Shown: positions 1 through 12,721 of the stretch, piece after piece | Layout of the letters: each line of letters starts with the position of its first letter | Numbering within the stretch: the first letter of the stretch is position 1 | The notes under the pieces: model-generated | The model's input: only the letters and a program-made list of their open reading frames with translations | What the model was told of the DNA's origin: nothing | Databases searched by the model: none | Origin: Thelephora terrestris | Taxonomy: Eukaryota > Basidiomycota > Agaricomycetes > Thelephorales > Thelephoraceae | Direction: 5' to 3' | Length of the DNA stretch: 64,000 nucleotides | Assembly (NCBI GenBank): GCA_015956445.1 | Contig: WIUZ02000020.1 | Location: 620,001 to 684,000 of the forward strand | Translations under genes and position numbers: made by a program

Positions 1-2064
1 AAGTATACCACTGGTGACGATCCCACTCCTCGGAAAAATGTGTTGAATACACCTTGCGCACGGTCCCCTTTCGCTCCTTTCAGGGGATCGGGCAAAACTC
101 TGTGAATCTTTCCGGCCGTGTGGGCGATCCGCGGGTGGATCGATTCAGACTCGCGTGATGGCGAGTCACATCCACTCCTATCCAGCCATGCGCAGAGCGC
201 CGAACCATCAACGTTGTCAACTGCAATGGTGTGCATAAATGCTCCAGCCGGTCGCTTCCTCGACTGTCTGCGCGATCCCTAACACTCATCCCATAACGCG
301 CCTGCATGATTGAACTTTGGAACATCAAAAGGGCATCGTCCGCATCAGTGTTTTAGGTGTTTCCACGGACATTTGGGGATTAGCTGCTCAGCTTGGGCAT
401 AGGGAAGATTCAAAATCAATTGCGGATGAACCTATCCACAGATGTCCCTGATGACAAGTGGGGAGGTCCATCAAATATCCGCAGTGATGATGTTCGAACT
501 GGTCGCAATGAGTAATCATCGAATTCTGACCACTGAAATCGTTGACTGTGACCCCAACACGGTGGCTAGGGTCAACTGTTGGCAACTCAGCGAAGTCAGA
601 ATCCCCAGCGTGAACGAAGGGGGCCGAGGTGAGGTAAACGCGGGAGGGGAGGATTGACATGGCAGGCACACACCAGAACAAAGATCAGAGAAGTCTGGAT
701 GCACAACGTCAATGTCTATCTGCAACGAAAGGTTCACCCTAGGGTTGAACATTTGAGTGTGGAATCGAGCGATCGTTGCGGGTTTTGATAATCACGTTGT
801 GCAGTTGCCTGATATTGTGGTTTTACCGAGAGGGGTAAAACCAAGAAGGTGGAGCTGCTGACCCGGCGCATATTGCCACAAACTAACGACAACGGGTTGT
901 CGTGGGGGTGAAACTAGAGTCTAGCGGTCGTCATGAACCTAAAATTATGAACTTTTTGGTGAGCATCTGGCGCCATGCCCACTAGGAGGCAAGTCCCACG
1001 AGAAGAACAGGGAAGAAGGCACTTGCGGGTCGCTGGATGCACGAAGCCCGAAACTAGCCTGACGTCTCGAAAGCTATGGAGTCACTGGGTCGGTTCTAAA
1101 TGGAAGGAGAGGCTTCTCACGACGGGCCGTCGTGGGGTGGAATCTATAGCAGCTACTGAGGTGCGGGTTAACACATGGCGAGTGGGCGTCCAAATACCAA
1201 CAGAGTTGCTTGCTCCATCCAGTTGTATTCGGACCGTACGATGACCTGCTGACGGTTATTTTCCAGGTCCCAAACATTTGGTAGGTTTTCGGAAGATTCA
1301 CAACAGAACGATTATCGGGTAGCACAGCACGAGTGAAGCCGCGTTCGACGAGATCACTGGGGGACATAGTGGCCCAGAGTAGAAGCCATCATCTGGTTTG
1401 CCTGGTCTCGAGTAGCCCATTTGATGTTGCTGAAGATCGCTGGTGAGGCATATGGGGACTCTCTCGGCACAATGTCGCGAAGTCCGGGGAGACACGCAAG
1501 CTAGTTTTCCGCGGGGCAGAACCTGAACTCGGGGGTGAACTAAGGCGTACAAGTACGCGGGCGAGTGCATGCACCTGGGAAACAACGCGATGAGGGCTGT
1601 ACCCTGGAGGCAAGTAAGTATGGTCATGGGTAGTCATTGCGATCAGCAACGGACGGTCTAGACTCTGGATTGGCACCTGTGGATGATCGAACCAAAGTTT
1701 GATTCTGAAGCGGCTAAGCGCGGCCGTGACGTTAGCTCTGACATAACGGTCGCACGTGATTTACTGATTACCAGCCGCGGTCCCGGTCCCTTTCGACTCT
1801 CGAGCCTTACCCGGTACAGCTGGTCCCCTCTTCGCCATTGACTGTGAACCTCACCGACGCAAGATCTACGACCTTGGACAGGTCGCGTGATCCCCAGAGG
1901 TGATAGACCCCGAAGATGCCAGAGAGAAGAGCAAAGCTATCGAGAGGCGTCTCTGCCAGTTCGCTGAGGGAAAGGTTGTCTTCGTTAAGCTCTACTCCTC
2001 TGAAGCCGGTGGCCGCTAGTTTGCAGGCTAACATCGAGTGCGTGTTCTACTCCCTGCCTGCCTG
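1..2064. other. No confident gene; decayed or intergenic sequence
   Basis: No open frame here reads as a protein I recognise, and none can be extended by plausible splicing. The longest minus-strand stretch, at 1807-2034, encodes about 75 residues and lies immediately upstream of the acyltransferase gene. It has ordinary amino-acid composition and could be one exon of a divergent neighbour, but I cannot connect it to anything else. The bases just before 2065 should hold the promoter of the acyltransferase gene; I see no clear TATA box. Confidence 0.4.
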
Positions 2065-3787
2065 ATGGTCCTCCGGTCACCAGACGTTCCCCCGCTCCGT
2101 CGTTCAACTCTCACACCCCTCCCTCACAAACGTCTTCCGGATAGATTCGTACCTTCAAAAGTCCCAACCAAACGGAGGATCCAAACGCTAGCCGTATTTA
2201 CCTGGTCTTCAACGATGTTCATCTGTTGTGCCCTGTTCTTGTACCTATGGTGCGGAATTAACCCAACCGCCAGGCTTGGCGATCTAACGCTAATGGTCCT
2301 TCAGTTCGTTCCCCCCGCTATGGCCAGTGCTAGCCACGTATATGTTCTGGGTGTTGGTTATCGATAAGAGTCCGGTCACCGGGGGAAGATCAAGTCAATG
2401 GTTCCGTGGAATGAGATTCTGGAGATACTTTTCGGAGTACTACCCCGCCTCGTACGCGTCTTTCCTCGGTCCGCTCTAGATTAATGCCCCTCACTTAATG
2501 CCTCACGCCCGGATGTTGTTTTCCAAAGATTCGTCAAGGAACAGGATCTCCCAGCTGATAGGCCGTATGTTTTTGGATACCATCCACATGGTGAGTCCAG
2601 AGCGTGTGTGCTTGGCCACCTCAGTGAAAGTTCCTGACCTCATCCGACCAGGGATAATTGGCATGTGAGTGGCAGTTCCAAGGCTCCGATTCTCGGCCTA
2701 TCATTCTGAGGCATCTCATCAGGGGTGCTTTGGCAACTTTCGCCACTGACGGTTCGTGTCCCGCCCCCCGGTGTGCTTGTCACTCCCGATATCTGACACC
2801 CCCTGCAGCTACAGGGTTCTCCAAGGAATTTCCTGGAATCACACCACACTTGTTGACACTGGAGACAAACTTTCGTACACCCTTCTACCGAGATATCTTG
2901 ATGTGGATGGGCATCTGTTCCGTTAGCAAGGACTCTTGTCAAAACATCCTTGGACAGGGTAGCGGGTCCGCGATTACTATCGTTGTTGGCGGAGCTGCTG
3001 AGAGTTTGAGCGCACGTCCCGGGACTGCGGATCTGACCCTTAGGAAACGGTACGAAACCAATAGCCCAAGAGGCTGCCCTTGACCCTACCCGATACTTAT
3101 GACCTATCTCATAAGACTCGGGTTCATCAAGGTTGCCATACGAGAGGGGTTCGTTAAGTGGCAGAGATCGTTCAATTCGCGATGACTTAACGTTGCCATA
3201 GCGCCGACTTAGTGCCTGTATTCTCGTTTGGGGAAAACGATGTGGGCTCTGACCGGTCTTTTTTCTTCTGGTTCTCTGAACGTTGACATTTCGGCAGATA
3301 TACCAGCAAATGCCGAATCAAAAGGGAACCTCCGTCCATGCACTGCAGAAAAAATTCCAAAATGTCTTTGGTTTCACCTTGCCCCTATTCCATGGACGTG
3401 GACTTTTGAATTGTGCGCGTGGCCGACTTCTTTCGTTGTCCGCAAGCGTTATTTTTGACCCTGTATTAGATAACCTCGGCTTGCTACCTTATCGTAGGAG
3501 GATCGTGTCTGTTAGTAAGTCATCAGCAATCCTGGGCGCCCGATATCGGAAGCCTCATATAACTCTAGTTGGTCGTCCTATACATGTCAACCGATCGGCG
3601 AACCCCACTATGGAAGAAGTTACAAGGGTGCAAAAGCTGTATATCCAGGAGTTAGAGAGGTTCGTGAAGACGCTCATCCTCGCGCCACTCATCACGTTCT
3701 CAATCGCTTAATCACGCCAGAATCTGGAATAAGTACAAGGACGAATTTGCGAAGACCAGACTGAGAGAGATGAAGATCATCGAGTAA
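2065..3787 (+). CDS. DGA1: Diacylglycerol O-acyltransferase, DGAT2 family
   Basis: DGAT2 enzymes use acyl-CoA to acylate diacylglycerol, the last step of triacylglycerol synthesis at the ER and lipid droplets. The spliced product shows the family signatures in order: an N-terminal hydrophobic hairpin after RRIQTLAV, the DKSPVTGGR and YFSEYYP segments, the catalytic-site motif YHPHG, ATDG, GFSKEFPGI, HLLTLETNF, VVGGAAESL, GFIKVAIREG, PVFSFGEND and the C-terminal GRPI motif. About six short introns are needed; one splits the Gly of HPHG from the next exon (GIIGM). I chose the ATG at 2065 because the in-frame GTG at 2038 is not a normal fungal start. The stop is TAA at 3785-3787. No motif residue is missing and no frameshift is needed, so the gene looks functional. 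DGAT2 is a firm assignment; relatives such as wax synthase or MGAT cannot be excluded from sequence alone. Confidence 0.9.
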
Positions 3788-4018
3788 TCCGGGACGCAGA
3801 AGACGATCCTCTCTCAGAGACCAACCGTTGTTGCTTGTCGTCATAGATTTTCACCTAGACACCGTTTGTTTTTCGTGCCCTATGTCTTACTAAGTTCCAC
3901 GACACTCGGCAGAATTACGGCGCTTGAGGCAGAAGGCTAAAAACCTTATCCCCGCCAGCTGTCGGTAAAATGTGTTCGAACGGATCGGGAGATAAGGCCA
4001 AAAAAGCTACGAAAAAAT

Positions 4019-4122
4019 TCCCATTAGCCGACTCGAACGACTGACCTCGTCATCACGCGAAGTAACGCCGCAAAGCTGGCTGAGATACTAGTGACGCGCT
4101 CTACCAGCTGAGCTAAACGGGA
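4019..4122 (-). tRNA. tRNA-Thr(AGT) with intron
   Basis: The minus strand folds as a tRNA. The acceptor stem TCCCGTT pairs with AATGGGA (one G-T), the D stem is GCTC/GAGC, the anticodon stem CGTCA pairs with TGACG, and the T stem AGTCG pairs with CGGCT around the loop TTCGAGT. The anticodon loop reads C-T-AGT-A-A after removal of an intron of about 32 nt (4054-4085) at the canonical position 37/38. Anticodon AGT decodes Thr (AGU, read as IGU). A-box and B-box sequences lie in the D and T arms as expected for pol III. I see no CCA encoded, as normal in eukaryotes. Confidence 0.85.
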
Positions 4123-6029
4123 GCTACCGAATGTTGGATTTTTGTGCATTCTGTTCACCGCCTTGAGGTACAGGAACCGAACGGAAACTTCCTCAGAGGG
4201 AATGGCCAAATGACGTGTTCCAGTCTCGGCCCGGGTCGTGGGAACGCCAAAGAACAGCACTGTCGATCACTTCTTCGGGTCGCGGTGATCGGACGAAAAT
4301 GGAAAATGTTTGAGGAAAAAGTCGGGAAAAAAGGAACAAGCGAGGGTTGCCGCGCAATATGTGTGACAAATAGCGGCGGCTTGAGGGGGAAAATGGGGAG
4401 GCGGATTTTGGAAACACATGATCCGGTTCACGAGACGAGATGACGAAAAAATCACGGCCTACGGAGACGTGACACACGCGTTCTCCCTCCCTGCCCGCGC
4501 ATACAAATGACGTTCTGTCAGTTTCTGTCAGCCGTTGTCACGCGCCAATCTGGATATGCGTCGAGTGGAAGGTTCTCTACTTAGGTCCCAATCCACCCCT
4601 CCCCACCCATCATGAAAATGACATTTCGCCGCCGGTGCGGTTGTTGGACAAACAGTTCCATATCAGACGCGAATTTGTGGCTTCCTGGGCGCGCCGGGCA
4701 ACTGCCAACTCTGTGCCTAACACTGAAACCCGTCGTATTTTTTTTTTTTCACGCGGAAACGCGACCGATACACGTGCGTCTCAGGAAATGGAGGTTACGA
4801 GATGCGCCGGATGGGTCGAGGCATAACCCTGCGCATCGTGAATTCACGATATAAAACCGCCGCCTGGGTGGCAACCATCATGAATCCCCGCTCATGCTGA
4901 TGGGCAATATGAATAATCGCAGGCGACTCGTGATGCATAGACGCCTCCTTTCGTACCTTTTCGTTTTACCTTTTCTCTTTGTTAGCCTCGAGTGAATTTG
5001 TGTACCCCACGGTATGGCGCGCGACAAATTCGGAGGGGGAAAAACAGCGAATGAAGACCTCGCGGTAGATCCGAATGAGTCGAAGCTGTAATATCGGGTC
5101 GCGTTTGGTGGTTTTTGAGTGGGGAGTGTTGCTCCACAAACCGATATCGGCTTTTCTGTCAAGCGAGTGGGGGTCGGGAGTTTGTGATACTGCGGACGTA
5201 GCATCACCTTCGTTGGGGGGTAAGAATTTGCGCGAAAATGACATAGTAAATTGAACATCAAGAGTGGAGCTTCGTGTCGGCCAGCCGACATTTGGGTATT
5301 TGTAACCCTCGGTGATTGCACACCGCACGCCGGTGAGAAATAGTCATGAGAGCGATCCAACCAACGGCAAATTGCCGCTGATGGGTCGAAAGTCAAGGGG
5401 ATTCCAGAAGGATGAAGGTATAGTCCAGCGAAGGGCCCCAGGTAGCGACGGGCAACCCAAATGACCCGTTATTCGATCCATCGATTAACCACCCTGCTAC
5501 GTGGCACTGGTACAAGTTGGTGCTCTGGGCGTCTCGAGTTATTCTTTGTTCCCTGTGCGCCATTCTTTTCCACAAAAAATCTGTCCACATATCGTCGGAT
5601 ACACGAAAGGGGAAGAGATAATCCACAAGTGCATTCAATTGTACCTTGAAAAACGTCGCTCGGTCCAACGGATCCGGCATGAAATCCCGATGATGCCGGG
5701 AAGGACGGATTCCATAACAAACAGGAAGAGACGATCTCGATCATCAATCGGAGGTGAGGCCCCCGGAACGGCAAGCAAAGCTATAGGGGCCTACATGAAT
5801 CCGGGACGGTTCCGAGAAAGATTGTGGCCAGGGCAAGCTGAGAATCCCACAAGAGAGATCTTCCTGGGACCATAAGGGCAACGGGGGTCACGAAAAAGCA
5901 TAAGGCAATTTCATAAGAGTCATAGTTGGTGCGGCGGATCTATGGGATTTTCGCATCGTCCCGGTAGCGGAAAAGAGATCTTGAAAGATACAAAACACGG
6001 CACATCGATACGAGAATGGTATTCCCGCT
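4123..6029. other. Intergenic, no recognised gene
   Basis: This 1.9 kb gap between the tRNA and the CK2 gene has several open frames, the longest being a 172-codon minus frame at 4878-5396. None has a recognisable domain or a second exon that would extend it. A TATAAAA-like sequence lies near 4850 and a T-rich run at about 4740-4750. I regard the open frames as chance. Confidence 0.4.
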
Positions 6030-7490
6030 TTATGTCGAGTAGAATCCAGAATCGCTGACGCAATCACCAGGATTGCCTGTCGCCTCTAAACGTACAGCAT
6101 CTAGATCGGGGACGTAAAATTATGGAAAAAGACCTTGAGCAGAAAAAAGCCTTACTGAAATAGGCGTGGGCTTGGGCCTCACGAGCAGTCAGTCGTTCTT
6201 GATGGTCATAACGGAGAAGCTTCTCGAGTAGATCAATAGCCTCTTGGGTAAAAAACGGCACGGTATCTGGCGTGGTGTATCGTGTCCAGGGTTGCCTTGG
6301 CCACCTGATGTATAAAGTTAACCTTCACTCAGGTTGAGAAATTTTCTGTACACACGCGCGAAGCAAAGCATCCGAATCGGTCTCCATCTCGATATCATAC
6401 TTCTCCATATACTTATCAAACTCTTCTGTCCCCAGGACCTTGAGAATCTTCAATAACTGGTCAACGTTATCCGATCCTCGGAAGAAGTGCTCCCGGCGGA
6501 ATATCTATAGTGTTTTAGCTATTGAGGAGACACATGCAACGAGGACCACACAAACCAGCGAGGCAAGCATACAGCCAACACTCCACATATCCAGGCTATA
6601 GTCATAGCGTTTGTAGCCGACCAAAAGTTCTGGACCTTTGTAGTACCGGCTGCCGACTCTGATATGGTAGTCTGTCTTGGGGTGATAAAACTCTGCCAAG
6701 CCCCAGTCGATCAGACGCAACTGTTCGGATGCCAATGAGTATGGCGACGTTTAAGAACGGAATGGAAGGGACCTTTCGTGTCTCGACGTCTATCATAACA
6801 TTCCCCGGCTTGACATCGCGGTGGATGATACCCCTTGAATGAACAAAGTCCAGGGCCTAGAAGAAGTGCCTCAGTACGGGTACCCTCAAGAGGCCGAAAA
6901 ATCGAACCTTGAGGAGTTGGAACAGGTAGTACTTCATATCGAGTTCGCTCATGCTCCGGAGGAGGACCTTCCAGTCGGTATTGTTCACGTGTTCCATGAT
7001 GAGGCTGTGATACGCATGTGAGGGATCCCGCACGACATCCAGGAGCGCAACGATGTTGGGACCTCCAGAGATGTTACGTAGCACCTTGATCTGGTTGTCT
7101 GCGTGAATATCGGACGAGGAAATGAATGAAAAGATCAAGTGGCACCTCTCGTTTTATCTTCTTTTCCGAGACAGGCTTCAGGACTTTTATTGCACAGGTT
7201 TCATCATTAAGGATGTCTGTTCCTTCAAAGACCTGAATGCCCGATTCTGGCGTCAATGAGAACTGTGGAATGGACGAACAGAGTTGTCAAACCTCTGAGT
7301 ACTTTCCACCACCGATCCTGCGGATGATTTCATACCTGCTTGGCTCATTCCATTGTATTTCCATGTGATCTGTGGAGGTAAAAGTGATTGAAACCGGGGC
7401 GACGGAGGGTGGAAATGATGGAGATTACGGACCATAGTCGTACCATTTTGGACCAGAGAGAGCGTTGGCGTCCGCGTATACTCGTGCCAT
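6030..7490 (-). CDS. CKA1: Protein kinase CK2, catalytic alpha subunit
   Basis: CK2 alpha is a constitutively active Ser/Thr kinase that works in the nucleus and cytosol with the regulatory beta subunit. The gene reads in about nine exons. The ATG at 7490 starts [11 protein letters not shown], matching the usual CK2 alpha N-terminus. Then come the glycine loop [11 protein letters not shown], the VAIK-type lysine in CAIKVLKP, the basic stretch [15 protein letters not shown], the catalytic loop [12 protein letters not shown], the DWG that replaces DFG in CK2, [34 protein letters not shown], and the C-lobe [15 protein letters not shown]. The last exon ends at a stop codon at 6030-6032. All splice sites I placed are GT-AG; one intron follows MIDVETRK and one precedes IFRREHFF. 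All catalytic residues are present and no frame break is needed. Confidence 0.92.
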
Positions 7491-9522
7491 AGGTGAATTG
7501 ACTGGCACAAGGAAACGCCTGGCTGACTTGGTCAACTGGGGAGTGTGGAGGAACGAGCCTTTGAGGATCGCTCGGGATAACTTTGCGATTACTCCGAATT
7601 AGGAAGGTGCTTCTTTCGCCCCGAGCCGAGTATCTAAAGGCAAGCCGAGCGGCAGTGGCTAAAGGCAACGAGGTAGCCGCGAGGTCTGGAACATACTTGT
7701 CTACCGAGGCTCAAGAGGACGGCGGAGAGAAATCACGGAAGAGATGACCACAGTAACTCCGTACTTTGAAACAGTCAAGGTGACACATCAGGAAAATGCT
7801 CGGTGACTTCCATGCGATTCCAGATGATCGAGTTTGTCCACACGATTCCATGGTCGAGACAGACAATTCCACGCGCTTCCATAAAGTCAAAAACGCTTCC
7901 ACGCGCTTCAATGAAAGGAGGCAAGGCTTGCATGGGCCTCCATAAAGGAAGAAGAGGTGTGCATGTGCCTCCATAGAGAAACAACAAACATGAGAGCACT
8001 TGCAGGATCCCTGTTGGTTCATGGAACCGCATTGATTCACATTGATATACTGTGCTCTCACTTTCCGCTCGGGCGTTCGACGGCGCAGCACATTTCGTTC
8101 CGCTAGGGCATTCGACGGCTCGGGCAGCCACGCGCATTTATTACAAGGACAACAACCATCAAACGTGAGTACTTGGGTGCCCGTTGGTCCTCGGTTTGAA
8201 GATAAGGCGACACGGAGGTACATTTGTTTGGCGGTGTTGTCATACCCCCAGGTCAAAAGCGAGACTTTTCTCGATCGAGCCACAACCTGCGCCTTGTCCT
8301 TCGACCATCATGGTCCCAACCTCATCGGTACCCTCTTTGCCTGAGACGCACTCTCGTTTGGAGTCCCTGACTAGATTTTTCGAGGCGCCGAACGATCTAT
8401 CACTGTGACTGTGCAAGGTGTGCCCCTACCCCTATTTTCTCTCTCAACGACACATTCTCTAATCGCCTCGCTGGTGTATGACATCAAGAGCTGTTACCTC
8501 GGTCCCAATTCCCACCCCATCTGGCAAGATTACACCCATCCTCTCTCCACCAAACATCTGCATCTCGGTTTTGTTGTCTTGTTGGATTCCGTTTGACAAA
8601 GATCATGAAAATCGAATGGAAGAACAGTTGGGAGGCACGAGGAAGTCTGAAGGATCTTTACTGGATAGACTCTAGAGCTATGCAGAGGTACGTTCCTGAT
8701 GTCTTGTTTGCTTTCATGTGGAGGTGAGTGATCTGCAGGATGAAAGTTTTGGTGTAGGTGTTCACCAATTTCGTCCCGTTGCTGCGCACTCATGGCAAGG
8801 ATTTCTTGACCAGTGTTCCCTGTCATTAACCTCTCCTTGGCTCCTAAGCCATCTTCAACCCGTATCTCGTCTTCGCGCTCAGAGTTGGTTGTTGCCTTGC
8901 CCGGTATGTGTGGGTTTCCCATTTTTATCGGACACGCCCCACTTATAGTTGATCCTCAGAATGGCCGGCTTAACACACAACGAAGGGAGTGAGCCTGTAA
9001 GGTGACATGGTATCTATTTTCTCCTATCTTCATGACTAGGATGTCCTTCTCTTCCTCGTCATTACTCGTAGTACGGATATAATACAATCCTCGTTTCCTA
9101 TCAACAAACCTTGGACATCCATAAAGCAACAGTGAACCTGTTGCATTGCAGGTGGGTTCTGGGTGGGGGGTCAAAATTAAATTATGAAAAAAATCGAGAT
9201 TTTTGGTGATTGGGGGTGTTTCGATGCAAATCTACGCACTTCCACGGGCTTCGATGCACATCGATCAAATTACTTACGATTCCATCCACTTTGACGAACC
9301 CAGGTGACGTTTCCATACGCTCTGACAAAACTGGGGTGGCGTTTCCATGCACATCGTTCTGACAGTCATTCGATAGAGGCGCGTGGAGAAACTGGGTCAC
9401 GACGCTTCGCGATTTCGGTGATCCCAAGCGCATCGAAGCGCATGGCGAATGATCTGCCATTTTCCTGATGACATCTTCAATTTCATTCACCATCTCTTTT
9501 GCCGATTGCTTTGCGTATACAG
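7491..9522. other. Intergenic, repeat-rich, no confident gene
   Basis: The first 150 bp should carry the CK2 promoter. Beyond that I find no recognisable protein. A 130-codon minus frame at 8530-8922 and a 114-codon minus frame at 9182-9526 are open but match no family I know; the second overlaps the 5' part of the glycolipid transfer protein gene. Two patches (7800-8000 and 9220-9400) share short motifs of the type CTTCCACGCGCTTC and TTCCATGCACATCG. The missing first exon of the downstream gene must also lie here. Confidence 0.35.
7800..7985. repeat. Local degenerate direct repeats (TTCCACGCGCTTC type)
   Basis: The unit TTCCACGCGCTTC occurs twice within about 50 bp (near 7866 and 7898), with weaker variants on both sides such as CTTCCATGCGATTCC and a repeated GGCCTCCATA. 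A related patch at 9235-9350 carries CTTCCACGGGCTTCGATG and GTTTCCATGCACATCG. The repeats are imperfect and untranslated as far as I can see. They could be remnants of a minisatellite or a degenerate mobile element. Confidence 0.45.
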
Positions 9523-10349
9523 TCATTCGCGGATGTATCGGTTTCCAGTGATGGCGTAGAGACGGCCTCCTTTCTGGATGCTTCAGATGGACTCGTGAAT
9601 ATGTTTGGTACGTATCGCGAGCAACCGGCTAGTCCGACCTCAAGAGATTAGGATATATACTGACAGTGACACCCACAAGATCTCCTCGGGATTGGCGTGT
9701 TTTCCTTCGTGCAGGTCGACCTGCGATCCAACATTGGAGTACGCGTGCACCTCCTGAGTCGTCCGACGATGCCCTGCACTGACCAATACAACCGAAACAG
9801 GGGGTCCGGTCCCGTCATATGTCCCATCAGCAGGTATCCACCACGCTTGAGAAGTTGGTTACCAGCGAGGCCCAAGAAGGTACCCGACAGAGTACCGCCT
9901 GTCTCGTTCGTCTCATACGGTACGTAACCCGCAATTCCCTCTACAATTGACCGCCGTCCGATGTCCCGTTCTGCACGCGCACAGCGGTCTCTTGTTCACC
10001 TGTCGAGCGCTGGAAAACATGCAAGCCGATCACACTTCTGAGCTGCGAGCTTGCTTCAAGCGATCATATGATGAGGTCCTGAGGCATCACCATGGCTGGT
10101 TTATCCAGTCCGCCGTTACCGTACGTGCCAGCAACGCGCCCTTTCAGCTCAAACGACTTAGTTTTCCCCTTGTGTTTCTAGTTGGCCATCACCGCTGTTC
10201 CTTCCCGATCGGACTTTTATAGACGGATATCTCAGGGGTCATCGCATGAGAAACTGGACACGGAATTGTCAAAATGGCTCAAAGGGCTCAACCTGATTGT
10301 CGTCCACATGAAGCGCTTCCTCGACGAGGGCGGCTATGGCACGGTATAG
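9523..10349 (+). CDS. Glycolipid transfer protein (GLTP fold), 5' exon not found
   Basis: GLTP-family proteins carry glycosphingolipids between membranes in the cytosol. Exons joined by GT-AG introns give SFADVSVSSDGVETASFLDA, then DLLGIGVFSFVQVDLRSNIG, a helix with HQQVSTTLEKLV, then LIRGLLFTCRALENM, FKRSYDEVLRHHHGWF and AITAVPSRSDFY. These match the family pattern, including the D-x3-N lipid-headgroup motif (DLRSN), the tryptophan and the histidine of the RHHHGW segment. The product ends HMKRFLDEGGYGTV at TAG 10347-10349. The first coding exon, usually a short M-x-YF-x-TVK segment, is not visible; an acceptor AG sits at 9521-9522, so translation must start further upstream. The start given is therefore the first supported exon, not the start codon. 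Confidence 0.85.
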
Positions 10350-10924
10350 AGTCGGGGGCAGCTCGGAGATTATCACTCGTTATATACAATACAACGCTGT
10401 GGATCACACATTACAGAAGCTGTTAACCACACAAGGAGAAATGATGATGCCTCTCGTGTTTGTTGTCGCCACCGAACCAAGTGCACTAAACATTCCGAGC
10501 CCTGGAATAGATTCCCGGCTTCGCGGTCGACCGTTGTCATGGTCAACCGACATTTGTCTTTTCGTTTCGTTTCGACCGCATTTGACCAATCAAAAATCAA
10601 AAAAATTGATATCTCTTCAGTGCACCCCATTTGCTTATAACATATGTAACTCATTCAGGTTTGGTTTCCGTCTCCGCTGCTCTCTCCCTATGCCCATCAT
10701 GACACATCCACTGATGGTAGTCAACCCGTAAGCCTTATACCCCTCGCTCCTCCCTCGTGCATTCCTTGACTCCCCCTTCTCCTCCAGGTCACGTAGCCCT
10801 CACCAGAGGGACAGCCCCCCTATAATGTCTGTCCCCCTTTCCCCGATTCGGTACTTCTATTCACTGATGCGCGTTTCCCAGGGCTCCGAAGACGAGCATC
10901 CTCAATGCATCAGGAAATGGAGAC
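10350..10924. other. Intergenic, no gene seen
   Basis: The stretch contains a few frames of 60-130 codons on both strands but none with family features. The last 150 bp are pyrimidine-rich (runs of CTCC and CCCC), which is typical of fungal promoters just upstream of a start codon. Confidence 0.4.
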
Positions 10925-12721
10925 ATGGCGACAGAGGATCATCCCAAGAACAACTCGCCACCGCCAGAACCTGCACGGCGGCCGTTCAGTGCCTCTTCGA
11001 TGAAGGAGAACGATCTTCCACCCTCCATTCGCGAAGGTGAATACGAATCGGGCCGCGTGATCTGCGAGGTCTGTGAAGAGGGTGTATCGATTCGGGATGA
11101 GGAGACTGGGGGTTTCAGCATCTCAAAATGGACCGCACATCGCAAATCGTGGTAAGCAACGCCTAGAACGTTACGCCCCGGCCGATACACACGTTCCTGA
11201 TCCCCTCTCTCCCTCAAGCGCAACCTCGCACGTCGCCGGCCCACCCGACGGATCTGCTTCATCGCAATCGCGCGAGTCTACGCCTCTCCCCCCTTCTAAC
11301 TCTCTCAGCGCACCACCGGTACAGACCCAGCGAAAGAAACGTAGACCGAAGCGGTCGGAGGAGGAGCGCATCAATTTCTTCCGAACTGATCCATACGTTG
11401 CCCAGTTCGAGGCCTACCGGGTCCTCTGCGCCGGCTGTGACAAATGGATCAGGCTACGTAGCAACTCCAGCTATTGCTCCATTCCATGGGAAGCCCATCG
11501 GAAGAGCTGTCTCGCCAAGAAAGGGTAGGATCTCCTAACATCCGAAACTTAGGCCGCCTGTTCACCCCCTTTCCAGCACTCAAAAACCAACCCTCAAGGT
11601 CGAAACAGATCGTAGGCTGTGCGAGAACTGCGATAACTGGATTATCATCGATAATGGTGATGGGGAAGCCGATGCGAAGTGGGCTCAACACAAACTCGAC
11701 TGCGCTCGCAATGTGTTGGCCTCGGCCCATATGGCCCCCAAGAGACACAAAACTGACAGTCCCACGTATGCATAAAATCCGCTTTCTGACGTGTTCTTCT
11801 CGGAGCTGATGTAAACTGTAGCTCCGAGTACGATAGGGCCTCAAGCCATCGTTCTCGGGAACGTATCGAGCTTCCACCTCTCTCCGCGATCTCTGGGATC
11901 TCCTCTCCTTCCATCTTCACGACCCCCTCCCACGCGCTCCCCACCGAAGACACTCTACGCTTGAGCCCCGAACAACGGGCTAAAGCGCTCCGCATGGACC
12001 CCTACCTCGACGAAGTCGAACCCCACCGAGTGTTCTGCAAGCTCTGTCAGCACTGGATCCCCTTACGGAAAGACGTTCATTACTACACGCCCGCATGGCA
12101 ACAGCACAGATCCAAATGCACCCTTGTACAGTAAGTCCCACGCGTTGTCCCACCTTCGGATCGCCTTTCCGCGTGTCGTAATATGTCAAATGACATTTGG
12201 GCTCATCCCTCCCACAGTAGAGACCAGGCACGCGATGACATGGACCGGTCTAATTCCCACCTAAGCCCAATTTCTAATCTTTTCCCGTCGCACTCTGATG
12301 AAGACGCACACCGAACAAAGCGAGTCAAGCTGTCGCACGTCCGTGGAGACCTTAGCGATGACGAAACGCCGGAGAGCCGCTACCATGGCGCGGTCGATTT
12401 GAAGACTTCTGGAGGCCGGTGAGTGAAAACCGACCTTCGGGTCCCGGTTGCAGAACGGAGAGATTGATCAGCACTACTCCTAGCGCCAACTTCATCCACA
12501 AATCCGTCGGTTATCTGTTTCGAACCACCTATTCCGTTGGTGATGAGATAACTATTGCATCTCTTGTGACCTACCTCAATTCGGCTCTACCCCCTGACAA
12601 GTACGAGGATTTTGACACCGTGGAGGTGACCCGTGCCGCCATGGCCTTGTCTAAAATCGGTTCGTACGTTTTCGAGGGCGACGTCCTTCGACCCCACACC
12701 CCTTCCCAACGCTCTCGCTAG
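10925..12721 (+). CDS. Hypothetical protein with four CxxC...W..H....C modules
   Basis: I do not recognise this protein by name. Starting at ATG 10925 (MATEDHPKNNSP), at least five exons joined by GT-AG introns give a product of roughly 400 residues. It contains four spaced modules with the same metal-ligand pattern: CEVC followed by W-x-x-H-x4-C; CAGCDKWIRL followed by W-x2-H-x3-C; CENCDNWI followed by W-x2-H-x3-C; and CKLCQHWIPL followed by W-x2-H-x3-C. Each could bind one zinc ion as C2HC. Modules 2 and 4 follow a similar D-PY-x3-E-x5-C lead. Between them are low-complexity Ser/Pro-rich linkers and a basic RKKRRPKR stretch that could be a nuclear signal. The C-terminus (from HKSVGYLFRTTY) has a non-repetitive folded-looking segment. 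A nuclear or chromatin role is plausible but only inferred. Confidence 0.75.

Noticed and set aside
9182-9526. 114-codon minus frame upstream of the glycolipid transfer protein
   Set aside because: It overlaps the acceptor region of that gene and covers the TTCCATGCACATCG repeat patch; no domain is visible.
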